Source of the DNA: Collimonas sp. PA-H2
GTDB taxonomy: Bacteria; Pseudomonadota; Gammaproteobacteria; Burkholderiales; Burkholderiaceae_D
DNA: 64,000 nucleotides
Direction of reading: 5' to 3'
Assembly: GCF_002564105.1 (NCBI RefSeq)
Contig: NZ_PDBX01000001.1
Span: forward strand, 3,162,001 to 3,226,000
Shown in pieces: positions 1-8,003 of this stretch; positions within the stretch are counted from its first letter, which is position 1; each line of letters opens with the position of its first letter. Below the pieces are notes generated by a model. It saw only the letters and a list, made by a program, of their open reading frames with translations, was not told where the DNA came from and ran no database searches. A program made the position numbers and the translations under genes.

Positions 1-387
1 TGCCGCAGGCGCTGGCAGCGGCTGCAATTGCCTGGTCAATAGCAGCGAGGTCAGAATCAGGGCGGCGGTGGTCGAGAACATGCCCAGTCCGCGCCAGAAG
101 CTGATGTCTTCGCGCAGCTCGAACCAGAAGGGGCGTTTGTGTTGCTGCTTGGTGGACAGGCCCAGTTTGGCTTCGATGGCGGGCCAGGTTGCTGCCGACG
201 GCGGCACTGCCGGCGCCAGCTCGGCCATCGGATGCAGCCGGTCCTGCCATTCGGCTACCGCCAGGCGCAGCACATCGTGGCGCCGCAGCAGACTCTCGAA
301 ACGGCGCCGTGCGCCGCCCTTGAGCGTACCCAATACATATTCGGCCGCCAGCTTGTCTACCAGGGCAGGGTTGGTCTGGATGTCCAT
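1..387 (-). CDS. Anti-sigma factor, RskA-like (C-terminus cut by window edge)
   Basis: Inner-membrane anti-sigma factor that would hold the adjacent ECF sigma factor inactive. The 129 visible residues begin MDIQTNPALVDKLAAEYVLG; the LAAEYVLGTL stretch is the usual start of the cytoplasmic anti-sigma domain of RskA-type proteins. A charged, Trp-containing middle part follows, and a hydrophobic segment near residues 104-119 (FSTTAALILTSLLL) is the single membrane helix. The periplasmic domain lies beyond the window. The start overlaps the stop of the sigma gene (TGATG, one shared base), so the two are translationally coupled. I see no CxxC-type zinc motif in the visible part. Partial at base 1. 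Confidence 0.85.
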   Translation of the reverse strand, partial: MDIQTNPALVDKLAAEYVLGTLKGGARRRFESLLRRHDVLRLAVAEWQDRLHPMAELAPAVPPSAATWPAIEAKLGLSTKQQHKRPFWFELREDISFWRGLGMFSTTAALILTSLLLTRQLQPLPAPAA

Positions 388-971
388 CAGGCGCTCCCCA
401 GCGTGCCGAGGCAGGCTTTGAGGCGCTCCAGGCCGCGCCGTATCCACGTCTTGATGGTGCCTATCGGCAGTTGCATCTGCTCTGCGACTTCGCTATGCGA
501 CAGGTCATGATAGAAGGACAGGGCAATGGCCTGTCGATGCAATCCCTCCAGGCGCCCCATGCATGTCGCCAGCGCCTTTGCATCGTCGGTGAGCTGCAGC
601 GCTTCTATCGGTGTCGGATCGGCGCTTTCCATTGCGTTCATGACTTCCTTGTCAAATGTATCGGCATCGATCTCGACGGCGCTGTCGGTGCGGCGCAGGA
701 AGTCGAAGGCCTTGTTGCGCACGATAGTGGTCATCCAGGTCATCGGCGCCGCCAGGCTGGCCTGGTAGCTGTCGGCGTTGTTCCAGATGTTGATGAAGCT
801 TTCCTGCAGCACCTCTTCCGCCCATTCGCGCTTAACTAGTATACGCAGCGCGAAGCCAAACAGTTTCGGAGAAGTCGCGTCATACAGAGCGCGGAAAGCG
901 GCGGCGTCCTTGCGCACGACGGCTGCAAGCCAGATTTTCAATTGTTCCGGTTGCAGGTCGGTAGCAGGCAA
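387..971 (-). CDS. ECF RNA polymerase sigma factor (sigma-70 family)
   Basis: Extracytoplasmic-function sigma factor of 194 residues. Region 2 (about 25-95) includes ALYDATSPKLFGFALRIL and the -10-reading SYQASLAAPMTWMTTIVRNKAFDFLRR part. Region 4 (about 130-185) ends in an HTH with HDLSHSEVAEQMQLPIGTIKTW, the -35 recognition helix. The start codon is TTG at 971-969; no in-frame ATG fits, and an AAGGAAG ribosome site lies six bases upstream, so I accept TTG. It is followed at once by its anti-sigma factor, the common sigma/anti-sigma operon, usually autoregulated. The family resembles SigK/RpoE-like stress sigma factors; its stimulus cannot be read from the sequence. Confidence 0.9.
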   Translation of the reverse strand: MPATDLQPEQLKIWLAAVVRKDAAAFRALYDATSPKLFGFALRILVKREWAEEVLQESFINIWNNADSYQASLAAPMTWMTTIVRNKAFDFLRRTDSAVEIDADTFDKEVMNAMESADPTPIEALQLTDDAKALATCMGRLEGLHRQAIALSFYHDLSHSEVAEQMQLPIGTIKTWIRRGLERLKACLGTLGSA

Positions 972-1138
972 TTCGGCTTCCTTTTGATGTGGACTGCGTT
1001 CGCATTACTGGCGAGGCCTGATTTTGTTGTTGCGTAACCAAGCATCGCTATCTGCAGATTAGCGCATGGGAACTTGTGGCGCAACCGGCAAGCGGCGATC
1101 GCATTCCTTCTTGCTCAATTGGTTTAGGCGGCGACCGT

Positions 1139-1166
1139 AAAAAAGCCCGCTGTCTGGAAGCGGGCT
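1139..1166 (-). terminator. Rho-independent terminator of mscL
   Basis: Seven-base stem (1144-1150 with 1160-1166, GCCCGC core) and nine-base loop, followed on the minus strand by six T (1144-1139). It lies 37 bases past the mscL stop. Confidence 0.85.
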
Positions 1167-1202
1167 GTTGGCTGAGGCTGTGCTGCTTGCTGCAGGGCGG
1201 GG

Positions 1203-1613
1203 CTATTTTTTCAGGGAATCGCGGATCTCGCGCAGCAGCACGGTATTTTCGGGGTCGGCCGCCGGTGCGGGCGGTGCTTCACCGCGCAGCTTGTTGATGA
1301 TGCGCACCATCTGGAAAATCACGAAGGCCAGGATGACGAAATTCAGCGCGATAGTGAGGAAGTTGCCATAGGCCAGCACGGCGCCGGCCTTTTTCGCTTC
1401 GGCCAGGGTCAGGCCGGCCGCCTGGCCATTCAGCGGAAAGTAGTGGTTGGCGAAGTCGAGGCCGCCGAAAATCTTGCCGACCACCGGCATGATGATGTCC
1501 TGCACCAATGAATCGACGATCTTGCCGAAGGCGCCGCCGATGATGACGCCGACCGCCAGATCCATCACATTGCCTTTGAGTGCAAAGGTCTTGAATTCTT
1601 GCATCATGCTCAT
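1203..1613 (-). CDS. mscL: Large-conductance mechanosensitive channel MscL
   Basis: Homopentameric inner-membrane channel that opens under membrane tension and releases solutes during hypo-osmotic shock. The 136-residue length is normal. The N-terminus [20 protein letters not shown] followed by [17 protein letters not shown] is the family signature (S1 helix and gate-forming TM1). The second helix [24 protein letters not shown] and the cytoplasmic C-terminal helix ([11 protein letters not shown]) are present. Start chosen at the first ATG of the conserved MSMMQEF. Monocistronic, with its own terminator downstream. Confidence 0.97.
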   Translation of the reverse strand: MSMMQEFKTFALKGNVMDLAVGVIIGGAFGKIVDSLVQDIIMPVVGKIFGGLDFANHYFPLNGQAAGLTLAEAKKAGAVLAYGNFLTIALNFVILAFVIFQMVRIINKLRGEAPPAPAADPENTVLLREIRDSLKK

Positions 1614-1832
1614 ATCGCTTACTCTCCATACTAATGTTGACAGTCGGGAAGATACTGCGATCGCGACCGGATTAAAAGGACAAAATTGTCAATTCTTGTT
1701 ATTTTCCACCATCTTTTCCCGATCGTTTAGACTTGCTGCGGTGCAAGAATGAGGCTCTGACGGGAATTGTGCCAGATTTAACGGCAGATTCCACACAATT
1801 AGCTGATTTTGTACTTGACTGTACGTATTTCC

Positions 1833-1861
1833 TTTAAAACAGTCTCCGGCTTCGATATAAT
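1833..1861 (+). promoter_or_regulatory. Candidate sigma-70 promoter of petABC
   Basis: A perfect -10 box TATAAT (1856-1861) with a weak -35 TTTAAA (1833-1838) and 17-base spacing, 56 bases before petA. The rest of the 303-base gap 1614-1916 is AT-rich and shows no gene. Confidence 0.5.
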
Positions 1862-1916
1862 CTAGGGTTGCTAGAAGTTCCGTGCAATTTTCGTATTTTG
1901 ACTGATTGGGGTTGGT

Positions 1917-2537
1917 ATGAGTATCGAAAAGCAGGTCGATTCCGGTCGGCGTGGTTTGCTCGTCGCTACATGCGCGGCGGGTGGCGTGGCCGGTCTGGCC
2001 ACGGCGGGGGCTTTTGTGTCCACGTTCCAGCCGTCCGAGCGCGCGAAAGCAGCAGGAGCGCCAGTGGAAGTGGATATTTCCGGCATTAAACCAGGCGAGA
2101 TGCAAGTGTTCGAGTGGCGCGGTAAGCCCGTCTGGATCATGAAACGTACCCCCGAGCAAATGAAGGGGCTGGAACATACAGTCTCTGAAATTGCCGATCC
2201 CGAGTCGCTCAAGCCCTACACCATGGACTTGCCCGACTATTGCAAGAACAAGTCGAACAACCGCGGCCACGTCGGCCACGAAGAAACCCTGGTGCTGGTC
2301 GGTATCTGTCCGCATCTGGGCTGCTCCCCATCCTCGAAATTCGCACCAGGCGCACAGGCTTCGCTGCCGGATGACTGGCAAGGCGGCTTCCTCTGCCCTT
2401 GCCATGGCTCCACCTTCGACCTGGCCGGCCGTGTCTTCAAGAACAAGCCAGCGCCAAACAATCTCGATGTGCCACGCTACATGTACCTGTCCGATACCAA
2501 GATCGTCATTGGTAAAGACGAGAAAGGTGAGGCTTAA
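1917..2537 (+). CDS. petA: Ubiquinol-cytochrome c reductase iron-sulfur subunit (Rieske)
   Basis: Rieske [2Fe-2S] subunit of the cytochrome bc1 complex; takes the first electron from ubiquinol and passes it to cytochrome c1. 206 residues. A twin-arginine signal-anchor (RRGLLVATC, residues 11-19) precedes the single membrane helix. The cluster boxes are CPHLGC (C131, H133) and CPCHGS (C160, H163), with C136 and C162 placed for the stabilising disulfide. First gene of petABC; petB begins three bases after its stop. A typical betaproteobacterial bc1 operon. Confidence 0.98.
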   Translation: MSIEKQVDSGRRGLLVATCAAGGVAGLATAGAFVSTFQPSERAKAAGAPVEVDISGIKPGEMQVFEWRGKPVWIMKRTPEQMKGLEHTVSEIADPESLKPYTMDLPDYCKNKSNNRGHVGHEETLVLVGICPHLGCSPSSKFAPGAQASLPDDWQGGFLCPCHGSTFDLAGRVFKNKPAPNNLDVPRYMYLSDTKIVIGKDEKGEA

Positions 2538-2540
2538 ACC

Positions 2541-3944
2541 ATGGCATTCCACGAAAAACAGCTGCCGGCCGATGCCCCCATCGCCGAGAAAGCCTTGAAC
2601 TGGGTCGATGCGCGTTTCCCCGTGACTTCCACCTGGAAGGCGCATCTGTCGGAATACTACGCGCCAAAGAACTTCAACTTCTGGTACGCGTTCGGTTCGC
2701 TGGCGCTGCTGGTGTTGGTGATCCAGATCGTCACCGGGATTTTCCTGGTCATGCATTACAAGCCTGATGCCGCCCTGGCGTTTGCCTCGGTCGAATACAT
2801 CATGCGCGACGTCCCTTGGGGCTGGCTGGTGCGCTACATGCACTCGACTGGTGCTTCGGCCTTCTTCATCGTGGTCTACCTGCATATGGTGCGCGGCCTG
2901 CTGTACGGCTCTTACCGCAAACCGCGCGAACTGGTATGGTTGTTCGGCGTCGGCATTTTCCTGTGCCTGATGGGCGAAGCCTTCATGGGCTATCTGCTGC
3001 CATGGGGCCAGATGTCGTATTGGGGCGCGCAGGTGATCGTCAACCTGTTCGGTGCGATTCCATTCATCGGGCCTGATCTGTCGTTGTGGATACGCGGCGA
3101 CTATGTGGTGTCGGATGCTACCCTGAACCGCTTCTTCTCGTTCCACGTGATCGCGATCCCGCTGGTGCTGATCGGCCTGGTCGTGGCCCACATCATCGCC
3201 CTGCACGAAGTCGGCTCGAACAATCCCGACGGCGTTGAAATCAAGGAAAAGCTGGATGCCAAGGGTATACCGCTGGACGGCGTGCCTTTCCACCCATACT
3301 ACTCGGTGCATGACGTGATGGCGGTTGCGGTCTTCCTGATCGTCTTCAGCGCCGTGGTGTTCTTCGGCCCGGAAATGGGCGGCTACTTCCTCGAGTACAA
3401 CAACTTCGTCCCGGCCGATTCGCTGAAGACGCCGCCGCATATCGCACCGGTCTGGTATTTCACGCCTTACTATTCGATCCTGCGCGCAGTGACTTCGGAC
3501 TTCATCATTTATCTGCAAGCCGGCGTTGTTGCCTTTGTCGCGCTGCTGTGGTTCAAGTCGAAGCTGAGCAGCATGATCAAGATTGCCGCCACCGTCGTCG
3601 GCGTAGCCATCATCGGCGCCATGTTCATCTTCGACGCCAAGTTCTTCGGCGTCGTCCTGATGGGCGTTTCGGTCATGATCCTGGCCGGCCTGCCTTGGCT
3701 GGACCACTCCAAGGTCAAGTCGATCCGCTATCGTCCGAGCTGGCATAAATATGTCTACATCCTGTTTGCGATCACCTTCGTGGTGCTCGGTTACCTTGGC
3801 GTGCAGCCGCCATCGGCAATCGGCGGCTATGTATCGAAGGTCTGCACCTTCATCTACTTCGGCTTCTTCCTGCTGATGCCATGGTGGAGCGCCGCGGGTA
3901 CCTTCAAGCCGGTGCCGGACCGTGTTGTCTATCATCCACACTAA
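2541..3944 (+). CDS. petB: Cytochrome b of the bc1 complex
   Basis: Membrane core of ubiquinol-cytochrome c reductase, carrying haems bL and bH and the Qo and Qi sites. 467 residues, longer than mitochondrial cytochrome b because of extra C-terminal helices. Visible landmarks are GYLLPWGQMSYWGAQV, the Qo motif in the form PPHIAPVWYFTPYY, and paired histidines in helices B and D (MHSTGASAFF, FFSFHVIAIP). The start ATG (MAFHEKQLPADAP) lies three bases after petA. No sign of damage. Confidence 0.98.
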   Translation: MAFHEKQLPADAPIAEKALNWVDARFPVTSTWKAHLSEYYAPKNFNFWYAFGSLALLVLVIQIVTGIFLVMHYKPDAALAFASVEYIMRDVPWGWLVRYMHSTGASAFFIVVYLHMVRGLLYGSYRKPRELVWLFGVGIFLCLMGEAFMGYLLPWGQMSYWGAQVIVNLFGAIPFIGPDLSLWIRGDYVVSDATLNRFFSFHVIAIPLVLIGLVVAHIIALHEVGSNNPDGVEIKEKLDAKGIPLDGVPFHPYYSVHDVMAVAVFLIVFSAVVFFGPEMGGYFLEYNNFVPADSLKTPPHIAPVWYFTPYYSILRAVTSDFIIYLQAGVVAFVALLWFKSKLSSMIKIAATVVGVAIIGAMFIFDAKFFGVVLMGVSVMILAGLPWLDHSKVKSIRYRPSWHKYVYILFAITFVVLGYLGVQPPSAIGGYVSKVCTFIYFGFFLLMPWWSAAGTFKPVPDRVVYHPH

Positions 3945-3973
3945 GCACCTGCACTAAGCCAGAGGATAAGAAC

Positions 3974-4756
3974 ATGACATTGCTTAAAAGCGCATTGGTA
4001 AAAAAATTAATGGCGACTCTAGTGCTGCTGCCGGCGCTTGCCTTTGCCAGTGAAGAGGGCGGTTATCCGCTGGATACCGCGCCGCCGCAGGGCAACAACC
4101 TGTCGGCGCTGCAGAACGGCGCCAAGCTGTTTGTGAATTACTGCCTCAACTGCCACTCCGCTTCATCCATGCGCTACAACCGCCTGCGCGATATCGGCCT
4201 GACAGAAGAGCAGATCAAGGACAACCTGCTGTTCACCAGCGACAAGGTCGGCGGCCTGATGACCATCGCCATGGCGCCGAAAGACGGCAAGGAATGGTTC
4301 GGCGCCACACCGCCTGATTTGTCGGTGATCGCCCGCGCCAAGGCATCCGGCGCCGGCAGCGGTCCGGACTGGCTGTATACTTATCTGCGTACCTTCTACA
4401 AGGATGACACCCGTCCAAGCGGCTGGAACAACATGGTTTTCCCTAACGTCGGCATGCCGCACGTACTGTGGGAACTGGAAGGCATTCGTACTGCCAAATA
4501 CGAAGACGTAAAAGATCCTCATGAAGAAGGCAAGATGGAGCACAAGTTTGTCGGTTTCGAGCAGCTCAAGCCAGGCAAGATGAACAAGGTCGAATACGAT
4601 GTTGCAGTCGCCGACCTGGTTTCCTATCTTGAATGGATGGGCGAACCCGCTCAGAATACCCGCAAGCGCCTGGGCGTCTGGGTACTGCTGTTCCTCGGCA
4701 TGTTCTTTGTTCTGGCATGGCGTCTCAACGCGTCATACTGGAAAGACGTTAAGTAG
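3974..4756 (+). CDS. petC: Cytochrome c1
   Basis: c-type haem subunit of the bc1 complex, periplasmic and anchored by a C-terminal helix. 260 residues from ATG 3974, chosen because it gives a normal signal peptide (LMATLVLLPALAFA) and has an AGAGGA ribosome site nine bases upstream; an upstream extension overlaps petB and adds no signal. The haem-binding motif CLNCH is at C57-C60-H61. The axial Met region is likely NVGMPHVLWE, and the anchor is GVWVLLFLGMFFVLAWRL. Third gene of petABC. Confidence 0.97.
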   Translation: MTLLKSALVKKLMATLVLLPALAFASEEGGYPLDTAPPQGNNLSALQNGAKLFVNYCLNCHSASSMRYNRLRDIGLTEEQIKDNLLFTSDKVGGLMTIAMAPKDGKEWFGATPPDLSVIARAKASGAGSGPDWLYTYLRTFYKDDTRPSGWNNMVFPNVGMPHVLWELEGIRTAKYEDVKDPHEEGKMEHKFVGFEQLKPGKMNKVEYDVAVADLVSYLEWMGEPAQNTRKRLGVWVLLFLGMFFVLAWRLNASYWKDVK

Positions 4757-4758
4757 TT

Positions 4759-4817
4759 CATATCCGCGATTTTGCGGATATGCGTTTTGGGGTGAGCCGT
4801 ATGGGTCTCACCCTTTT
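4759..4817 (+). terminator. Tandem hairpins ending petABC
   Basis: Two hairpins lie between petC and sspA. The first is a perfect nine-base stem (4759-4767 with 4774-4782, CATATCCGC). The second is a seven-base stem (4790-4796 with 4807-4813, GGGTGAG) followed by TTTT, the likely intrinsic terminator. Confidence 0.7.
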
Positions 4818-4837
4818 GTTTCTAAGGAACTATAAAA

Positions 4838-5449
4838 ATGATGGTTCTCTATTCGGGTACAACCTGCCCATTTTCACAACGCTGCCGTCTCGTTCTGTTC
4901 GAGAAAGGCATGGACTTTGAAATTCGCGATGTCGACTTGTTCAACAAGCCGGAAGACATCTCGACCATGAATCCTTATGGTCAAGTGCCGATCCTGGTCG
5001 AGCGCGACCTGATTCTGTACGAGTCCAATATCATCAATGAGTACATCGACGAACGTTTCCCGCATCCGCAGCTGATGCCGGCCGATCCGCTGATGCGCGC
5101 CCGCGCGCGTTTGATGCTGTTCAACTTTGAGAAAGAATTGTTTATCCACGTGCACACGCTGGAAAACGAGAAAACCAAAGCAGCAGAAAAGAGCCATGAC
5201 AAGGCACGCTCGGAAATCCGCGACCGTCTGACCACGCTGGCGCCTTTGTTCCTGAAGAACAAATACATGCTGGGCGACGAGTTCTCGATGCTGGACGTGG
5301 CGATTGCGCCATTGCTGTGGCGTCTGGATCACTACGGCATCGAACTGTCGAAGACGGCTGCGCCGCTGATGAAGTATGCTGAGCGTATTTTCTCGCGCCC
5401 GGCCTACATCGAAGCGCTGACGCCGTCGGAAAAAGTCATGCGTCGTTAA
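4838..5449 (+). CDS. sspA: Stringent starvation protein A (GST-fold RNA polymerase-associated protein)
   Basis: RNA polymerase-binding protein active in starvation and acid responses. 203 residues with a glutathione-transferase fold: thioredoxin-like N-terminal domain (MVLYSGTTCPFSQRCRLVLF, about 2-80) and all-helical C-terminal domain ending near LTPSEKVMRR. SspA proteins have the fold but lack glutathione-transferase activity (family knowledge). Two adjacent ATG codons at 4838; AAGGAAC precedes them. sspB follows after 96 bases, as in many beta- and gammaproteobacteria, and the position after petABC is typical for Burkholderiales. Confidence 0.95.
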   Translation: MMVLYSGTTCPFSQRCRLVLFEKGMDFEIRDVDLFNKPEDISTMNPYGQVPILVERDLILYESNIINEYIDERFPHPQLMPADPLMRARARLMLFNFEKELFIHVHTLENEKTKAAEKSHDKARSEIRDRLTTLAPLFLKNKYMLGDEFSMLDVAIAPLLWRLDHYGIELSKTAAPLMKYAERIFSRPAYIEALTPSEKVMRR

Positions 5450-5462
5450 GATGTTGCTGTTC

Positions 5463-5497
5463 GCTGTCCTGTATCGCCGCTGGCGGTACAGGACAGC
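5463..5497 (+). other. Strong hairpin between sspA and sspB
   Basis: An 11-base perfect stem (5463-5473 with 5487-5497, GCTGTCCTGTA) with further CCGC/GCGG pairing inside. No T-run follows, so it is more likely an RNA-processing or stabilising element, or a weak attenuator, than a full terminator. Confidence 0.5.
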
Positions 5498-5545
5498 CCT
5501 TGCTCAGTTGTTTCTCAATCATTTGTACCGAACCAAGTAGCTGCC

Positions 5546-6055
5546 ATGTCCGAAACCTCTACCAAACCGTATCTGTTGCGCGCCATTTATGAGTGGTGCA
5601 CCGACAATGGCTACACCCCCTATCTGGCGGCCAGGGTAGATGCGCACACGCGCGTGCCGATGCAGTTCGTCAAGAATGGCGAGATTGTATTGAACATCAG
5701 TTTCGAAGCCACCAGCGGCTTGAAAATGGATAACGAGTTCGTCAATTTCAGCGCCCGTTTCGGCGGCGTATCGCGCGACATCTCCGTGCCGGTCGAGAAT
5801 GTGATCGCCATCTATGCCCGCGAAAACGGCCAGGGTATGGCCTTCGAACCATCGGCCCCGGCCGAGTCCGATATCAGCGGCGTGGCGCCCGAACCCGAAC
5901 TCAGCGCCGAGTCGTTAGCCACGGTGACGCCGATTTTGACTTCCGTACCGTCGCCAAGCAGCGATGTCAAACAGAATTCGCCTGAAACAGACCCGGAAAA
6001 AGATCCGGAACCACCAAAAAAAGGTGGAAGACCTACCCTAACGCGAATTAAATAG
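5546..6055 (+). CDS. sspB: ClpXP protease specificity-enhancing factor SspB
   Basis: Adaptor that binds ssrA-tagged proteins and delivers them to ClpXP. 169 residues. The N-terminal substrate-binding domain (about 1-110) has the family pattern KPYLLRAIYEWCTDNGYTPY, VKNGEIVLNIS and FSARFGGVSRDISVPVENV. A long acidic, Pro-rich linker follows, and the basic C-terminal tail GGRPTLTRIK is the ClpX-docking peptide. Downstream of sspA and just before tRNA-Thr. Confidence 0.96.
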   Translation: MSETSTKPYLLRAIYEWCTDNGYTPYLAARVDAHTRVPMQFVKNGEIVLNISFEATSGLKMDNEFVNFSARFGGVSRDISVPVENVIAIYARENGQGMAFEPSAPAESDISGVAPEPELSAESLATVTPILTSVPSPSSDVKQNSPETDPEKDPEPPKKGGRPTLTRIK

Positions 6056-6080
6056 GTATAATTGCGGTCTTCGCAGTTTA

Positions 6081-6156
6081 GCTGGCTTAGCTCATCTGGT
6101 AGAGCACCTGACTTGTAATCAGGGGGTGGCGGGTTCAAGTCCTGCAGCCAGCACCA
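6081..6156 (+). tRNA. tRNA-Thr(TGT)
   Basis: 76-nucleotide cloverleaf with seven-base acceptor stem GCTGGCT/AGCCAGC, D-loop, anticodon stem CCTGA/TCAGG (6107-6111 with 6119-6123), anticodon TGT at 6114-6116, T-arm GCGGG-TTCAAGT-CCTGC and encoded CCA. Two degraded copies of its 3' half lie downstream, so it has served as an integration site. Confidence 0.97.
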
Positions 6157-6167
6157 ATATCTAAAAG

Positions 6168-6193
6168 GCCCACCGTTCGGTGGGCTTTTTTTT
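6168..6193 (+). terminator. tRNA-Thr terminator, interrupted by an insertion sequence
   Basis: Stem GCCCACCG (6168-6175) with CGGTGGGC (6178-6185), then eight T (6186-6193). The T-tract is split by the insertion sequence at 6194-7507 and continues as ten T at 7508-7517. The eight T on the left serve both as the terminator tail and as one target-site duplication. Confidence 0.9.
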
Positions 6194-7507
6194 GGTTCTT
6201 CACGGATTACCGGGATAGGCGGCTTTAATCTTCAGGAAGAAGAAGGCGCTATCCCGGTATCCGTATGCCATGCGCTTCATCACTTTGATGCGATTGTTAA
6301 TTCCTTCGAGCTGCCCTGTGTGCATCGGCCAGCGTACCCTGGCTATGATTCCACGCCAGTAGATTTTGAGCTTTTTGGCAAATTTCTGTAGTGGCTCGAT
6401 GCTACTGTCATGGGCCATCTTTAGCCAGGCGCGCCAGGCGTTGCGCCAATGCCAAGCGCTAGTGGCCTGCCATAGTTCCTTCAGACTGGCCTTCATAATG
6501 TAGACCGTCATCAATGCTTTGTTTGCAGCTAGCAGTTCGTCCAATTTCGGCTGCTGCTCGGACGGCACGTTGCTGCGATTGCGCAACAACAGCCATCGGG
6601 CGCGCTTGACGACACGCCTCATAGGGAGATCGCCTTTAAGGCGATTGGCCTCGTCCACGCGCACCCTGTCGATCACCTCCCGACCGTATTTGGCAATCAC
6701 ATGAAACAGGTCGTAGACCACTCTGGCTTGCGGGCAATGCAGCTGGACTTCGAGGTCGAAAGCCGTATTCATGTCCATGGCCACTGCCTTTATATCGGCG
6801 CAACGCGCCGGCCCTAGCCATTCAAAGAACACGCGAATTGCCTCTCTGCTACGACCCTCGCCAACCCAGAGAACGCGGCGCGTGTCGGCATCGAGGACAA
6901 CCGTGGCATAGCGATGTCCTTTGAACAGCGCGAATTCATCCATCACTAGCCTGGTTGGCTGGGCGTCAGGCAGCTCAGCCAATTTACCCTCCAGGCGTTG
7001 TCGGTCGATCTTGCGCACCGTTTCCCAGTGCAGCCCGGACAGCTTGCAGACGTGAGCCGCAGGTAGCTTCTCGCACCATAGACCAACGAATTGGGCCAGA
7101 CGCTGAGTAATGCGTGCGTGCCGATCCAGCCACTTCACACGCTCGGTGCGTGTGCCACAGGAATCGCAGCGCAGCCGCCGAAGATTCACCTGCAGCCACA
7201 CAGAATCGCCGAGCATCGGCATGTCACGTATGGTGCGCCAGTAGGTCTCGTGAACTTGGGAACAAGATTGCTCACAGCCGGAGCAAATCATTGGCGCGCC
7301 GTCAGTGGGCACAAGGCTGATCCAAGTGCCGTCGTCGCGTCGGTCAAAATTCCAGACGCGAAAGCCTTCCCAGAATGGGAGGTCAAGATTATTATCCGTC
7401 ATTGAAAGCGGTGGGGTTGGGTAGAAACTGTTGGTCGCACAACAAGTTTAAACTTACTTCACCGCTTTCCCATTTCTAGATTACTTCCCGATAATCCGTG
7501 AAGAACC
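6194..7507 (-). mobile_element. Complete ISL3-family insertion sequence
   Basis: 1314-bp element with near-perfect terminal inverted repeats: the left end reads GGTTCTTCACGGATTA and then CCGGGA, and the right end (reverse complement of 7486-7507) is the same apart from one transition. Flanking T-tracts (6186-6193 and 7508-7515) give an eight-base duplication, the size expected for ISL3. It carries one intact transposase gene, so it may still be active. Confidence 0.92.
6200..7402 (-). CDS. ISL3-family transposase
   Basis: DDE transposase of 400 residues that fills the insertion sequence. The N-terminal zinc-binding region has Cys pairs CSGCEQSC (about 41-48) and CDSC (about 79-82). It is followed by an HTH-like segment (HVCKLSGLHWETVRKIDRQRL) and the catalytic core starting LVMDEFALFKGHRYATVV, then AVAMDMNTAFDLEV, with the last acidic residue near LEGINNRIKVMKR at the C-terminus. 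Full length, no frameshift. ATG 7402 chosen; the stop is seven bases from the element's left tip. Confidence 0.93.
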   Translation of the reverse strand: MTDNNLDLPFWEGFRVWNFDRRDDGTWISLVPTDGAPMICSGCEQSCSQVHETYWRTIRDMPMLGDSVWLQVNLRRLRCDSCGTRTERVKWLDRHARITQRLAQFVGLWCEKLPAAHVCKLSGLHWETVRKIDRQRLEGKLAELPDAQPTRLVMDEFALFKGHRYATVVLDADTRRVLWVGEGRSREAIRVFFEWLGPARCADIKAVAMDMNTAFDLEVQLHCPQARVVYDLFHVIAKYGREVIDRVRVDEANRLKGDLPMRRVVKRARWLLLRNRSNVPSEQQPKLDELLAANKALMTVYIMKASLKELWQATSAWHWRNAWRAWLKMAHDSSIEPLQKFAKKLKIYWRGIIARVRWPMHTGQLEGINNRIKVMKRMAYGYRDSAFFFLKIKAAYPGNP

Positions 7508-7571
7508 TTTTTTTTTTGCGGAGCAAGTTCTAAAGCGCATACGCGCCCAATGACAGCTTCCGACGGCGGAT

Positions 7572-7717
7572 TCAACTGGTGGATGCAACAGATTGATAAA
7601 AAATTTCAGCCGGCGTTTTATAGTTTAACGTCTTTCTAGGCCGCTCATTCAATCGCCTCGCCACTGCATTGAGCTTTGCAGGCGCGTGCTGAATAGGAAT
7701 TGCGGAGTGAAAATCAA
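7572..7717 (-). pseudogene. Remnant of an IS30-family transposase (C-terminus only)
   Basis: Reading the minus strand from 7717 to a TGA at 7574-7572 gives a frame ending LNAVARRLNERPRKTLNYKT and then PAEIFYQSVASTS. The N-x-RPRK-x-L-x-(Y/W)-KTP pattern is the conserved C-terminal end of IS30-family transposases. The frame is closed upstream by an in-frame TAA (7720-7718) and no N-terminal part is present. It lies between the first and second tRNA 3'-end copies and marks an older insertion. Confidence 0.75.
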
Positions 7718-7750
7718 TTTAACTAGTTGTTTTTATTGAGATTTGGTTCG

Positions 7751-7823
7751 GACTTGTAATCAGGGGGCGGCGGGTTCAAGTCCTGCAGCCAGCACCAATA
7801 TCTAAAAGGCCCACCGTTCGGTG
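7751..7823 (+). repeat. Second copy of the tRNA-Thr 3' half and terminator stem (att-like scar)
   Basis: 73 bases identical to 6110-6182 except one transition (T6127 to C7768). The copy starts at the anticodon stem and runs through the T-arm, CCA and most of the terminator hairpin. It lacks the 5' half of the tRNA, so it is not a gene. This is what remains after site-specific integration into a tRNA 3' end. The terminator stem is interrupted by the MITE at 7823-8003 and resumes at 8004. Confidence 0.9.
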
Positions 7824-8003
7824 TAATGCCGTTCAGTTAAGACTGAACGGCATTTTTATTTGCGGAACTCGTAGGGTGGGCACTCCGTGCCCACGCGGAC
7901 GGGCCGGGGCACGAATGTCAGGGACACGAATATCCATGATACTGCGTGGGCACGGAGTGCCCACCCTACGCCATGTCGTTCTGCCCTAACTGAACAGCAT
8001 TAC
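7823..8003. mobile_element. Nested palindromic MITE with IS4-like tips
   Basis: 181-bp non-coding element beginning GTAATGCCGTTCAGTTA and ending TAACTGAACAGCATTAC, inverted repeats with one mismatch. It is flanked by ten-base duplications ACCGTTCGGT (7813-7822) and ACCGTTCGAT (8004-8013). Inside, 7870-7896 and 7944-7970 are a perfect 27-base inverted repeat, each half itself palindromic (GTGGGCAC-TCC-GTGCCCAC). The left tip folds into a hairpin (7828 on) followed by TTTTT. The tips resemble those I remember for IS4, whose duplications are also 10-13 bases. Confidence 0.8.

Noticed and set aside
1689..3941. 750-codon open frame on the minus strand opposite petA and petB
   Set aside because: Antisense shadow of the high-GC pet genes; His/Gln/Asp-rich, no family features, while petA and petB are unmistakable.
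7751..7823. A second tRNA-Thr gene
   Set aside because: Only the 3' half is present; no acceptor 5' strand or D-arm. It is an integration scar.
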